Shown here: in pieces, positions 1 to 20,812 of the stretch
How positions within the stretch are numbered: the first letter of the stretch is position 1
Layout: each line of letters starts with the position of its first letter
Assembly (NCBI RefSeq): GCF_902167145.1
Contig: NC_050098.1
Coordinates: forward strand, 37,876,501 to 37,940,500
Origin: Zea mays
Taxonomy: Eukaryota; Streptophyta; Magnoliopsida; Poales; Poaceae
DNA length: 64,000 bases
Reading direction: 5' to 3'
Made by a program: the position numbers and the translations under genes
Notes under the pieces: generated by a model
Told to the model about the DNA's origin: nothing
Database searches by the model: none
Seen by the model: the letters and a program-made list of their open reading frames with translations, nothing else

Positions 1-1
1 G

Positions 2-680
2 TTGGATGGCAATTGCGGGTAATTTCGGGTAAACTTTGAGGGGAGGTTCATATTTGGTTGGTGAGGAGCTATTATTAGAAAGGGTGGAGCAGGTTTCAGC
101 TCCCATGTTTCTATACAAAAACAACTTCCAATCCTTCTTGCTCCACGCGAGAATCAGTTCACAAACATACTCGTTTGGTACGGCTCCTCTGGATCCTTGT
201 CTAGGAGAGGCAGGTCTCGGTGTAGCAGATTGACGCCGAGAGGCAGGGCGAAGCAGATCTCGCGACGAAAACAGGAGGAACAGAGGCAACCGGTGGTGGG
301 GACGAAGCTTGTAGCCACCGGTGGCCACTAAATGCGGTGGGGGGCACTAGAGGTAGGGACGATGGAACCCTGCGGCTTCGAGCAGAGGAGGAAGAAGGTT
401 GGGTGACAAGCTCGGGCGACACATGTTGGAGGGTCGGGCGAGCGCAGGATGGGAGAGAGGGCCTTAGGTGTTTTTGTTGTATGGCAATTGCGGGTAATTT
501 CGGGTAAACTTTGAGGAGAGGTTCATATTTGGTTGGTTGAGGAGCTATTTTGAGAAAGGGTAGAGCAGGTTTTTTAGGGTCCCATGTTTCTATAAAAAAA
601 CTTCCAATCTTTCTTGCTCCACGTAAGAATCAGTTCACAAACACACTCATTTGGTATGGCTCCTCCGGATCCTTGTCTAG
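2..680 (+). repeat. direct duplication of a ~200 bp repeat
   Basis: Two similar copies in direct orientation lie at 2-204 and 477-680, separated by about 270 bp of GC-richer DNA. Both start TTG-ATGGCAATTGCGGG and end GGATCCTTGTCTAG, and they differ by scattered substitutions and small indels. Neither copy contains a convincing coding frame. The bases after the second copy (GCCAAACGGG) resemble the ends of some grass DNA transposons. I cannot name the family. Confidence 0.6.
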
Positions 681-1518
681 AATAAAGAGTAGTGCCAAAC
701 GGGATCTAAATATTGTTAGATTCCTATTAGTTATATTTTTATGATAATATATCTATTTGATGGCATAAGTCTTTTTGTTTTTTTTTAATAATTTTGATAA
801 AACTTGAGCTCTAACTCTCTAAAAAGTTAAAATACCTTATACTCCTGTTCTTTCTTATTTATCAAGTTCAAAAAAAATTAGCGAACAACAAATAATATTT
901 GAGAATGGAGGTAGTAATTTAGGACTCTCCAAGAAAGCTGAATTTTTTTTCTTGAAATCACTTGTAATTTGGAACGGGATAAGTGCAAAGCGTAACGTTT
1001 CCTTCCTCGCCTGGCAATAGACACGTCACACTTTAATTAATGACTTGGAATACACACATCATCAAAACTGCACTCCTGCATACATTTATCTGATATCAAA
1101 ATGCCCCCAAAACTTGTCAAGTCTCAGAGTAAACGTCCTTCAAAAATATTCTCAATGGGACCTATTTAAACCCCAGGGCCGTTTATGACATCTTCTAAAC
1201 AAATGGCAGCTACAGATAAAGAATGGCGACCAGCCACCAGTACCTGATGGCCCGTTGATAACAGTAGTATACAAATCTTGCTTCACAAAACCTCTGAGAT
1301 GCCGCAAACCTAGCTGCTTCAATGGCGATCAAAACCGCTAGTACCTGAAAGTCTGCACTAGCATACAAATTTTGCCTCCCAATATCTTTGATGGCCACCC
1401 CCTAACTGCTTGAAGGTCACAAGACTTAGCAGACTATTCCGCCTATGCTTTAGCTGAGTTACTCGAAGCTTTACTGATAACAAACTTTGAGTTATAACAT
1501 AAACTGGGTCACAAACTA
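681..1518. other. AT-rich 3' flank of the exonuclease gene
   Basis: No coding region is supported here. A short segment (842-914) has imperfect inverted ends of Stowaway type (CTCCTGTTCTTTC against CTACCTCCATTCTC on the other strand) with TA on both sides. It is shorter than normal Stowaway elements and may be a remnant. The part nearest 1518 should contain the 3' UTR of the minus-strand gene. I see no decisive polyadenylation signal. Confidence 0.45.
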
Positions 1519-10411
<8,893 letters not shown>

Positions 10412-10494
10412 ATCCGCTGCTGACGCCGCCGGCGCGAGGGAGGCCTTGCCGGAGGTCTATCCCTAGTAGTAGGCAGACGGTGAGAAGAGGCGCG

Positions 10495-10503
10495 AAACCC
10501 TAA
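10495..10503 (-). promoter_or_regulatory. telo-box in the 5' leader/promoter of the exonuclease gene
   Basis: AAACCCTAA on the plus strand (TTAGGGTTT in the gene's orientation) lies 84-92 bp upstream of the start codon. Telo-boxes are common near transcription starts of plant genes for ribosome biogenesis and RNA processing, which fits this gene. No clear TATA box was found in the adjacent 150 bp. Confidence 0.45.
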
Positions 10504-10640
10504 CGAAGAGGTCCGGTCACTGTCGAGACGGACTCATCTGTCGGGCCAGTCGAGCAACGAAAAATCTGTCTATGACGTCTGTCCATCGAGTTTTTTTTTC
10601 TATTATAGCACTCTTTTGGTTAGGCTTCTCCTATTTAGTA

Positions 10641-10865
10641 CTCTCTCCATTTATAAGTATATGACCCTGTTGATTTTTAAAAAAAATAAATATTCATCTT
10701 ATTAAAAAATAATAAGTTATCATTTATTTTTTTATTTGTTTTATCACTTAAGATAGTTTGTGTTTGACGAAAAATTTTACATTGTTGAATAAAAATTTTG
10801 AATAATACGAGTAGTTAAAGTTTTCAAAAAAATCAATGGTGTCATATATTTGTGAAAGAATGTAG
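10641..10865. mobile_element. Stowaway-like MITE upstream of the exonuclease gene
   Basis: Long imperfect inverted repeats open with CTCTCTCCATTTATAAG and close with the complement of CTACATTCTTTCACAAA, both running on into ATATGAC blocks. TA lies directly outside each end (10639-10640 and 10866-10867). The element is about 225 bp and AT-rich. It could affect the promoter, about 230 bp upstream of the ATG. Confidence 0.7.
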
Positions 10866-11054
10866 TACCTACAACATTATATCATTTATAATAGTATTAT
10901 AAGTAATCTTATTCCTCCAAATAGTATTCTCACGCATTTTTAATTATTTCTGTTTTTTTATTTTCCCCTCATCTCCTAAAGTGACCGCACTACCCCTTCC
11001 TATTTTTCGTCTCTGCGGCTCTCTGTTCTGTTCATTGGCTTGCCTTTCCATCCG
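10866..11054. other. intergenic DNA up to the MULE insertion site
   Basis: No gene or repeat is recognised. The last nine bases (TTCCATCCG, 11046-11054) are the left copy of the MULE target duplication. Confidence 0.6.
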
Positions 11055-11254
11055 GAGAAATTTGTATTTTTGACACTCTAAACAAGTGACTTTGCATAAT
11101 TGACACTCCAAAGATTGACACCGTAAATTTAACCCCCCCCCCCCCCAAGATTGACATATTGATTTACTTGACATTTTATCCTTTTAATAATTTTATTTTT
11201 CTTTTTTCTACATTCTGGATTTTCAAAGGACCAATTTACCCTTATTCTACATTT
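11055..11254 (+). repeat. left terminal inverted repeat of the MULE
   Basis: The sequence is complementary to 29908-30105 with scattered substitutions. The main length difference is a C14 run at 11133-11146, where the right copy has only five. Similarity fades after about 200 bp, near TACCCTT and CACATTCC-like blocks. Confidence 0.8.
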
Positions 11255-11758
11255 CGTATAGATAGACACAAGCTCTCTCCCCGTATACAAGTCAGACACA
11301 ACAACAAAAGGGAATCGCACAAATAGAGTTGTCGCCGGCAGGGAGGCGGTCGACCTCACCGAGGATGTCACCCTAGTCGTCGCCTCCCTCCTTCGGGTTG
11401 GTGCCCTCCCTCTCACTCTCCCTGGAATATCCTTCTCGCTCACTCCACTAGTTCTCAAACGCATCACAAGTGTGTGCATGCTCGAGCCCCTGTTGTTTTC
11501 ATAGCTGCTCATGGAGGAAAAGGTGGTTGGACGTCATGGCTCACTATTTTTCTTTAGATGTCGTATTTGGCTCTGATGCGCAGACCAAGAAGAAAATTAT
11601 TAATCCTTCTAGTTTTGTGTTTCATCCGGTTCATATTTTAATCAACTTTATTTTTTAATAAAATCATAGATTGAATCGTTGATGTATGCAACTTCATTTG
11701 TAGAAACACTCAGATGGATTGTTCTCGTGATTGTAGTAGTAGCAGCTATAGTTGCGAT

Positions 11759-11830
11759 CTTAAGCTAATTCATAAACCAAGTCCAATTATCTTCTGTTTC
11801 AGATGCAATAAACCCATAAGCAAGTGGATA
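11759..11830 (-). pseudogene. MULE transposase fragment, continuation beyond the LTR insertion
   Basis: On the minus strand this 24-codon stretch reads YPLAYGFIASETEDN then WTWFM, followed by a TAG in place of a sense codon. It matches the core of the MULE transposase domain and directly continues the frame that stops at 28279 on the other side of solo LTR E. After it the similarity ends, so the C-terminal half of the transposase is deleted. Confidence 0.7.
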
Positions 11831-12842
11831 CTGAAAGTGCATTCATCCCTTTTGTGAGTTTTGGTGATTTGGATGACAACACATTTAAAAGACTAACAAG
11901 TTTGCTAAGTGTCGAACAGGAAATTCAGTATGATGAACATACTTGAATAGTGTATAATGATCAGTGAACAAAGGTTCAACACGAGGTTAAATAACCAATG
12001 AGACAATGCAAATGGATATAATATGGTCTCTGTATTGGTTTGAATATATATGGACAAGACCTGAGAAATCACTACATACATATGATCAGAATAGAGGATG
12101 AAGTGATTAAGAGGATTGGTCAAGCCAAAGTAAATAAGATATGAGGAATCGTGAATTGGCTTGACCATATTACTATCAGTCCATATATGCTCCTATGAGA
12201 ATCAAACTAGAGCTTGATTGATCTTAATAGTTATATCTAGAAGACATTCAAGCAAAGTTCACAATATTGAAGAAATGATTCTCTTAATGGATGCTCAATA
12301 TGATGTGACTCAAGAATGGCTTGATAGGGTGAAGATAGCAAGGAAAGGGCTTCGAGGAACTAAGCGAAGGTGAAGGCCAAGCGACGGCTTGTGGACCGAG
12401 GTACCATGGCTAAGGTGAAGAAGAGAGTACTTGCACTAAGTCGATAAACTAATTAGCTATGAAGAGTTATAACATGTTGATGCATCAGTAAGGTGACTTA
12501 AATCCATGATTTGATCTCATATATGGTGATATGGTACAAGTCATAGGGTTTGATTTATGTTTGCTTCAAAAGGTGAGACAAAGATGTTTGTGATCCTTAT
12601 GAAGCAACGCCATGGAGAAATCACACATGAGACACCAATGACTCAAGGAGTTTACTTAATTAATTTTATTTAACTTGAGTATAGGAATCGTCGTACTATA
12701 AAGAGGGATCCAAAAAGAAGGTTGGTGTTTTGCCAAAGCTCAAGCCTTTATATTCAAAAGCTATTTTTTGAAAACAAAAAATCTCTTTAAAATTCTATGG
12801 ATGACCGTGGTTAGGTTTGAGAAACCTAGAGTGTTCTTGTTG

Positions 12843-13440
12843 AAAAGCAGCTGAACTTCTAAAACTGCAGCTGAGCTTTTCAGCTGAGCTGAACTTCAGC
12901 TGAGGTGAGCTTTTCAGCCGCAGCTGAGCTGAACTTCAGCTGAGTTGAGCTTTCTCAACTCCAGCTGAACTTCAACTTCAACTAGGGTCCAGGCAGGTTC
13001 AACCAGGGTCCAGGGCAAGTTCAACCGGGGTCTAGAGAGGTTCAACCGGTGTCCAGGGAAAGTTCAGTCGGGGTATTTTCCTCGAACCTAACTGGTCAAA
13101 ACCGGTTGAACCGGTCCTAGGGGAGGTTCAACCGGTGTCAGGGTCACCTGATCGGTCTGACCTCCTGACTGGCAGACTGACTGCCAGTCTGACCCCCAGG
13201 CGGTTGAACCGGCCTTAGGGGCGGTTCAACTGGTGTCAGGACCTGTTTTTGCAGTCTGACCTGCAGTCCGCCAGTCTGACTGGCAGACTGTCTGTCAGCC
13301 TGCCCCAGGCGGTTGAACTGGTCTTGGTCAACTTGACCAGTCTGCAGGTCAGTCTGACAGTCAGACTGGCAGACAGTCTGCCTGACCTGCCAGGGGCGGT
13401 TCAACCGCCCTAGGGGGCGGTTCAACCGGTCTCAGACAGA
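12843..13440 (+). repeat. palindrome-rich repeat tract in solo LTR E
   Basis: Three families of short dyads follow one another: CAGCTGAGCTGAACTTCAGC variants (about 12843-12980), GGTTGAACCGG / GGTTCAACCGG variants (about 12990-13440) and CAGTCTGACTGGCAGACTG variants (about 13160-13390). The tract sits just upstream of the TATA box at 13475. The same position in the LTRs of A, B and C is filled by a different palindrome, CACCGGAC-GTCCGGTG. Confidence 0.85.
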
Positions 13441-13474
13441 AAAATCTGCCCAACGGCTAGTTTTGAGCTCCACC

Positions 13475-13482
13475 TATATATA
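13475..13482 (+). promoter_or_regulatory. TATA box of solo LTR E
   Basis: CTATATATACTC follows the palindrome tract and an AACGG motif. It is placed as in the other Copia LTRs of the window and is the probable core promoter of the former element. Confidence 0.6.
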
Positions 13483-13823
13483 CTCACTCCTACCTCTCTC
13501 CCCACACACAAGAGCACGACCCAAACCCCATTTCTAACTTGAAGAACACCTCCCACTCTCTCTCACACACCTCTTGCCTCTCCCATTTCAAATCTTTGGA
13601 GAGAAATCTTTGAGTGAGTTTGAGAGCTGCGGTTTTTATGATTCATCTCCAAATCTCTCTTGCTATTCTTCATTCGAGCTTTGGTACTACATCGAGTTCT
13701 TTGTGGATTCATTACTCTTGGAGCTTCTAGCTCCTAGACGACTAGGTGTCTCTTGTGAGTCTCCAAATCTTGTGGAAGACCACAAGAAAGTTTGTATTAC
13801 CCGCTCATTTGAGCAAAGATTAT

Positions 13824-15499
13824 TGTCGGGGACCATAATTAGGGGTACCCTCAAGTCTCCTAATTCTCAGCTGGTAACCCCCATCAACATAAAGCTGCAA
13901 AGGCCTGATGGGTGCGATTTAGTCAGGGATCGGTCCATTCGAGGGACTCGATCACGCCTCGCCCGAGCCTAGCCTCGGACAAGGGCAGCCGACCCCGGAG
14001 GATTTCCGTCTCGCCCGAGGCCCCCCTCCAGCGACGAACATACTTACGGCTCGCCCGAGGCCCTGTCTTCGCCAAGAAGCAACCCTGACCAAATCGCCGC
14101 GCCAACCGACCAGATCGCAGGAGCATTTAATGCAAAGGTGGCCTGACACCTTTATCCTGACACGCGTCCTCCAGTCGACAGAGCTGAAGTGACCGCAGTC
14201 ACTTCGCCGCTCCACTGACCGGCCTGACAGATGGACAGCGCCGCCTGCGCCGCTCCGACTGCTGTGCCACTCGATAGAGTGAGGCTGACAGGCAGTCAGG
14301 CCCGACCTCAGGCACCATAGGAAGCTCCGCTTCGCCCGACCCAGGGCTCGGACTCGGGCACAGCCCCGGAAGACGACGAACTCCGCTCCGCCCGACCCAG
14401 GGCTCGGACTCGGGCTCAGCCCTGGAAGACGACGAACTCCGCTCCGCCCGACCCAGGGCTCGGACTCGGGCACAGCCCCGGAAGACGACGAACTCCGCTC
14501 CGCCCGACCCAGGGCTCGGACTCGGGCTCAGCCCCGGAAGACGGCGAACTCCGCTCCGCTCGACCCAGGGCTCGGACTTGGGCTCAGCCCCAGACGACGA
14601 CGAACTACGCTTCACCCGACCCAGGGCTCGGACTTGGGCTCAGCCCCAGACGACGACAAACTCCGCTTCGCCCGACCCCAGGGCTCGGACTCAGCCCTGG
14701 CCTCAGCCGACGGTCTCCACCTCGCCCGACCCAGGGGCTCGGACTCGACCACGGCCACGGAAGACAGACTCGACCTCGACCTCGGAGGAGCCTCCACATC
14801 GCCCAACCTAGGGCGCGGACCGACCACGTCGACAGGAGGCGCCATCATTACCCTACCCCAAGCTGACTCAGGCTACGCGGAACAAGACCGGCGTCCCATC
14901 TGGCTCGCTCCGCCAGATAGGCAATGATGGCGCCCCGCACGCTCTGTGACGACGACGGCTCTCAGCCCCCTTACGGAAGCAAGAGGACGTCAGCAAGGAC
15001 TCGACAGCCCCGACAGCTGTCCTTCCGCCAGGCTCCAGCGCTCCTCCGACGGCCACGACACCACACGAACCGGGTGCCAAAACCTCTCCGGCTGCCACGA
15101 CGGCATGTACTTAGGGCGCTAGCTCTCCTCCGCTAGACACGTAGCACTCTGCTACACCCCCCATTGTACACCTGGATCCTCTCATTACGCCTATAAAAGG
15201 AAGGACCAGGGCCCTCTTACAGAGGGTTGGCCGCGCGGGGAAGAGGACGGGACAGGCGCTCGCGTGAGGCCGCTCGCTCCCCCTCCTACGTGGACGCTTG
15301 TAACCCCCTACTGCAAGCGCACCCGACCTGGGCGCGGGACGAACACGAAGGCCGCGGGATTTCCACCTCTCTCACGCCCGTCTCCAGCTGCCTTTCTTCC
15401 CCCCTTCGCGCTCGGCCTCGCGCCGACCCATCTGGGCTGGGGCACGCGGCGACATTTCACTCGTCGGCCCAGGGACCCCCCGGTCTCGAAACGCCAACA
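13824..15499 (+). repeat. 5' LTR of Flip1
   Basis: 1676 bp, TGTCGGGGACC to GCCAACA. Contains a ~57-bp tandem array (about 14330-14690) with the unit core CCCGACCCAGGGCTCGGACT, and a TATAAAA box at 15192-15198. Open frames across the array reflect its period, a multiple of three, and not a gene. Confidence 0.9.
15192..15198 (+). promoter_or_regulatory. TATA box in the 5' LTR of Flip1
   Basis: CCTATAAAAGGAAGG, repeated at 27562-27568 in the 3' LTR. It marks the likely transcription start about 30 bp further on. Confidence 0.65.
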
Positions 15500-15500
15500 G

Positions 15501-15519
15501 TTGGCGCGCCAGGTAGGGG
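15501..15519 (+). promoter_or_regulatory. primer-binding site of Flip1
   Basis: TTGGCGCGCCAGGTAGGGG starts one base after the 5' LTR end, where the tRNA primer for minus-strand DNA synthesis pairs. The same sequence is found next to the 5' LTR of element D (62985-63003, minus strand). Confidence 0.75.
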
Positions 15520-15559
15520 CCTGCTGCGTGTTGACGAACAGCTTCCCGTCAAGCTCCAG

Positions 15560-18500
15560 ATGGGCAGTCTCCAGCAACCTTTCCAGCCCGGGACGATGCT
15601 TCGTTTCGGGAGTCTTGAGTTCATGTCCCTCGACGGCAGCTACGACATGATACTCCTTCCTCCGCCGTGCGACAGCGACAATGGCGGCCGACAGCCCGCC
15701 CGCCGGCGGCGGAATCGACGACGTCTTCCCCGCGTGGTGGAAGTACAACATTCAAGCTCACCCTGCCCTCTCCCCCGCCAAAGGAGGAGGAGGCGGGGCA
15801 ACCAAGGCCAAGCAGGAGGCGCCCCCCCGTCGGCTGTCGAGCAAGTCGACGGCGCCGGCGCCCCAACAGGGGGCGCGTCGGGCATCGACCTCGAACTTGA
15901 GACAAAGACGAGCGCCGTCTCCCCGCAACACGCCAATTCTGAGCAAACGGACGACGCCAGCACGCTCGCGAAAGGCTTGCTGGGCGTCACCCTCGTACCT
16001 GAGACGACGGTGCAGTCAGTCCTTGACGTGACTCCATCACCGCCCGTCGACCAAGAGGTACCGACCGATTCCCATCTCACGCCCCTTGGATTCAGCCTCG
16101 ACCCGCCAAGCGGCTTCGCTTTGGCGGACGCTCTCATAGAGGCGAGTCCAAACCCTCTGGGGTATCGTATGCGGTCACCCTGGGACCGGCTGACGGACGT
16201 CTCGACCTACGGGCCCTCGGGGTCCGAGGAAGATGACGAGCCCGACTTCTGTTGGGATTTCTCTGGACTTGGCAATCCCAGTGTCATGCGGGACTTCATG
16301 ACCGCATGCGACTACTGCCTTTCTGACTGTTCCGACGGTAGCCGTAGCCTCGGCGACGAGGACTGCGGCCCAAGTCGTGAATGTTTCCACGTCGATCTAG
16401 GGGGTCCCTCCGAAGGCAACCATCTCGGTATGCCGGAGAACGGTGATCTCCCTAGGCCTGTGCCACGCGTTGACATCCTACGGGAGCTAGTTGTGGTCCC
16501 CGTTCCGGCGGGGGGTCATGACCCACAGCTCGAGCAAATCCGCGGGGTGCAGGCCAGGCTCGACGAGGGAGCAGGAGCACTTGAGCCGATCCGCCGGGAC
16601 ATCGGGCAGGAATGGGCGGGCCAACCTCCGGCCGGAGAAATGCGTCATCTACCCCAGGGTATCCAGCACCGCATCGCCGACGATGACAGGGTAAGGCCAC
16701 CGCCCGCTTCCAGTGGGGTCGGCCAGAACCTGGCTGCAACGGCAATGCTTCTCCGCGCGATGCCAGAGCCATCAACCACCGAGGGACGGTGAATCTAGGG
16801 AGAGCTCAAGAATCTCCTGGAGGGCGCCGCGGTCCGACGGGCCGAGAGCTCCGCCTCCCGGAGGCAGGGGTACCCCTCGGAACATCGTGCCGTGACTTCC
16901 CGATTCATGCGGGAAGCCTCGGTCCACACCGGGCGCACGCGCAACACAGCGCCTGCGGCCCCGGGTCACCTCGGCAACGAGCACCATCACCGCGACTGTC
17001 GGGCCCACCTCGACGAGAGGGTGCGTCGAGGCTACCACCCCAGGCGTGGAGGACGCTACGACAGCGTGGAGGATCGAAGTCCCTCGCCCGAACCACCCGG
17101 TCCGCAGGCCTTCAACCGTGCCATACGACGGGCGCCATTCCCGACCCGGTTCCGACCCTCGACTACTATCACAAAGTACTCGGGGGAGACGAGACCGGAA
17201 CTGTGGCTCGCGGACTACCGGCTGGCCTGCCAACTGGGTGGAACGGATGACGACAACCTCATCATCCGCAACCTCCCCCTGTTCCTCTCCGACACCGCTC
17301 GCGCCTGGTTGGAGCACCTGCCTCCGGGGCAGATCTCCAACTGGGATGACCTGGTCCAAGCCTTCGCCGGCAATTTCCAGGGCACGTACATACGCCCTGG
17401 AAACTCCTGGGACCTCCGAAGCTGCCGACAGCAGTCGGGAGAGTCTCTCCGGGACTACATCCGGCGATTCTCGAAGCAGCGCACCGAGCTGCCCAACATC
17501 ACCGATTTAGATGTCATCGGCGCGTTCCTCGCCGGCACCACCTGCCGCGACCTGGTGAGCAAGCTAGGTCGCAAGACCCCCACCAGGGCGAGCGAGCTGA
17601 TGGACATCGCCACCAAGTTCGCCTCTGGCCAGGAGGCGGTTGAGGCTATCTTCCGGAAGGACAAGCAGCCCCAGGGCCGCCCACCGGAAGATGCCCCCGA
17701 GGCGTCAACTCAGCGCGGCGCCAAGAAGGGCAAGAAGAAGTCGCAAGCGAAACGCGACGCCGCCGACGCGGACCTTGTCGCCGCTGCCGAGTACAAGAAC
17801 CCTCGGAAACCCCCCGAAGGTGCCAACCTCTTCGACAAGATGATCAAGGAGCCGTGCCCCTATCATCAGGGGCCCGTCAAGCACACCCTTGAGGAGTGCG
17901 CTATTATTCGGCGCCACTTCCACAGGGCCGGGCCACCCGCGGAGGGTGGCAGGGCTCGCGACGACGATAAGAAGGAATATCACCCGGCAGGAGAGTTCCC
18001 CGAGGTCCACAACTGCTTCATGATATACGGTGGGCAAGCGGTGAACGCCTCGGCTCGGCACCGCAAGCAAGAGCGTCGGGAGGTCTGTTCGGTGAAGGTG
18101 GCGGCACCAGTCTACCTAGACTGGTCCGACAAGCCCATCACCTTCGACCAAGCCGACCACCCCGATCACGTGCCGAGCCCGGGGAAATACCCGCTCGTTG
18201 TCGACCCCGTCATCGGCGACGTCAGGCTCACCAAGGTCCTCATGGACGGAGGCAGCAGCCTCAACATCATCTACGCAGAGACCCTCGGGCTCCTGCGTGT
18301 CGATCTGTCCTCGGTCCGGGCAGGCGCTGCGCCTTTCCACGGGATCATCCCCGAGAAGCGCGTCCAGCCCCTCGGACAACTCAACCTTCCCGTCTGCTTC
18401 GGAACGCCCTCCAACTTCCGAAGGGAGACCCTTACGTTCGAGGTGGTCGGGTTCCGAGGAACCTACCACGCGGTACTAGGGAGGCCATGCTACGCGAAGT

Positions 18501-18787
18501 TCATGGCCGTCCCCAACTACACCTACCTCAAGCTCAAGATGCCGGGCCCCAACGGGGTCATCACCATCGGCCCCACTTACAAACACGCGTTCGAATGCGA
18601 CGTGGAGTGCGTGGAGTACGCCGAGGCCCTCATCGCCGACCTGGAAAGCCTCTCTAAGGAGGTGCCAGACGTGAAGCGTCACACCGGCAACTTCGAGCCA
18701 GCGGAGACGGTTAAGTCTGTCCCCCTCGACCCCAGCAGCGACGCCTCCAAGCAGATCCGGATCGGCTCCGAGCTCGATCCCAAATAG
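15560..18787 (+). pseudogene. gag: Flip1 gag-protease, interrupted by two stops
   Basis: The gag starts at the ATG at 15560 (MGSLQQPFQPG), chosen because the homologous frame of element D starts at the same residue. A long Pro/Arg/acidic N-terminal region is followed by the retrotransposon gag domain at about 17160-17660 (TRPELWLADYRL, WDDLVQAFAGNF, GESLRDYIRRFSKQ). A basic linker leads to an aspartic protease with LMDGGSSLNIIY at about 18230. Two stops, TGA at 16790-16792 and TAG at 16796-16798, lie between the N-terminal region and the gag domain. Element D has sense codons at both places, each one C-to-T change away. The frame ends at TAG 18785-18787, a stop shared with element D. Confidence 0.85.
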
Positions 18788-20812
18788 GAAGCAGGACTCG
18801 TCGACTTTCTCCGCGCAAACGCCGACGTTTTCGCGTGGAGTCCCTCGGACATGCCCGACATACCGAGGGATGTCGCCGAGCACTCGCTGGATATCCGAGT
18901 CGGAGCCCGACCCGTCAAGCAGGCTCTGCGCCGATTCGACGAAGAAAAGCGCAGAGCCATAGGCGAGGAGATCCACAAGCTAATGGCGGCATGGTTCATC
19001 AAAGAGGTATTCCATCCCGAATGTCTTGCCAACCCTGTGCTTGTGAGAAAGAAAGGAGGGAAATGGCGGATGTGTGTAGACTACACTGGTCTAAACAAAG
19101 CATGTCCGAAGGTTCCCTACCCTCTGCCTCGCATTGATCAAATCGTGGATTCCACTGCTGGGTGCGAAACCATGTCTTTCCTCGATGCCTATTCAGGGTA
19201 TCACCAAATCAAGATGAAAGAGTCCGACCAGCTCGCGACTTCTTTCATCACACCCTTCAGCATGTACTGCTATGTCACCATGCCGTTCGACTTGAGGAAT
19301 GCGGGCGCGACGTACCAGCGGTGCATGAACCATGTGTTCGGCGAACACATTGGCCGGACGGTCGAGGCCTACGTCGATGACATCGTAGTCAAGACGAGGA
19401 AAGCCTCCGACCTCCTTTCCGACCTTGAAGTGACATTCCGGTGTCTCAAGGCGAAAGGCGTGAAGCTCAATCCCGAAAAGTGTGTCTTCGGGGTGCCCCG
19501 AGGCATGCTCTTAGGGTTCATCGTCTCCGAGCGGGGCATCGAAGCCAACCCGGAGAAGATCGCAGCCATCACCAGCATGGGGCCCATCAAGGACTTGAAA
19601 GGCGTACAGAGAGTCATGGGATGTCTTGCGGCTCTGAGCCGCTTCATCTTGCGCCTCGGCGAAAGAGGTCTACCTCTGTACCGCCTCTTAAGGAAGGCAG
19701 AGTGCTTCACTTGGACCCCTGAGGCCGAGGAAGCCCTCGGGAACCTGAAGGCGCTCCTCACGAACGCGCCCATCTTGGTGCCCCCCGCTGCCGGAGAAGC
19801 CCTCTTGATCTACGTCGCCGCGACCACTCAGGTGGTTAGCGCCGCGATTGTGGTCGAGAGACGAGAAGAGGGGCATGCATTGCCCGTTCAGAGGCTAGTC
19901 TACTTCATCAGCGAGGTACTGTCCGAAACCAAGATCCGCTACCCACAAGTTCAGAAGCTGCTGTACGCGGTGATCCTGACGCGGCGGAAGTTGCGACACT
20001 ACTTCGAGTCTCATCCGGTAACTGTGGTGTCATCCTTCCCCCTAGGAGAGATCATCCAGTGCCGAGAGGCCTCGGGTAGGATCGCGAAGTGGGCGGTGGA
20101 AATTATGGGCGAAACAATCCCGTTCGCCCCTCAGAAGGCCATCAAGTCCCAGGTCTTGGCGGACTTCGTGGCTGAATGGGTCGACACCCAGCTCCCAACA
20201 GATCCGATCCAGCCGGAACTCTGGACCATGTTCTTCGACGGGTCACTGATGAAGACGGGAGTGGGCGCAGGCCTGCTCTTCATCTCGCCCCTCGGAAAGC
20301 ATCTACGCTACGTGCTACGCCTCCACTTCCCGGCGTCCAACAATGTGGCTGAGTACGAGGCCCTGGTCAATGGGTTGCGCATCGCCATCGAGTTAGGGGT
20401 CCGACGCCTCGACGCTCGCGGTGACTCGCAGCTCGTCATCGACCAAGTCATGAAGAACTCCCACTGCCGCGACCCGAAGATGGAGGCCTACTGCGATGAG
20501 GTTCGCCGCTTGGAAGACAAGTTCTATGGGCTCGAGCTCAACCACATCGCCCGGCGCTACAACGAGACTGCCGACGAGCTGGCTAAAATAGCCTCGGGGC
20601 GAACAACGGTTCCCCCGGACGTCTTCTCTCGAGACCTGCATCAACCCTCCGTCAAGATCGACGACACGCCCAAGGCACCCTCGGTCCAGCCCGAGGTACC
20701 CTCGGCTCGGCCCAAGGCATCCTCGGTTCAGCCCGAGGTACCCTCGGCCCCCGAGGGCGAGGCACTGCGCGTCGAGGAGGAGCGAAGCGGGGTCACGCCT
20801 AATCAAAACTAG
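18788..20812 (+). pseudogene. pol: Flip1 reverse transcriptase and dual RNase H
   Basis: The frame continues directly from the gag-protease stop. RT motifs: [44 protein letters not shown] and the catalytic YVDD (about 19370). The first RNase H is degenerate ([14 protein letters not shown] at about 19810). A second, archaeal-type RNase H follows ([39 protein letters not shown]; 20230-20440), the hallmark of Tat elements. A Pro/Ser-rich linker with repeated [13 protein letters not shown] units precedes TAG at 20810-20812, where the rest of the frame continues. Catalytic residues look intact, so the main damage is stop codons. Confidence 0.85.

Noticed and set aside
15227..15559. N-terminal 111 codons upstream of the Flip1 gag ATG in the same frame
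   Set aside because: This stretch lies mostly within the 5' LTR and across the primer-binding site. The homologous frame of D begins at the ATG equivalent to 15560.
16790..16798. Programmed readthrough of the tandem TGA/TAG in Flip1 gag
   Set aside because: Element D has sense codons at both positions, and both differences are single C-to-T changes, so they are decay mutations.
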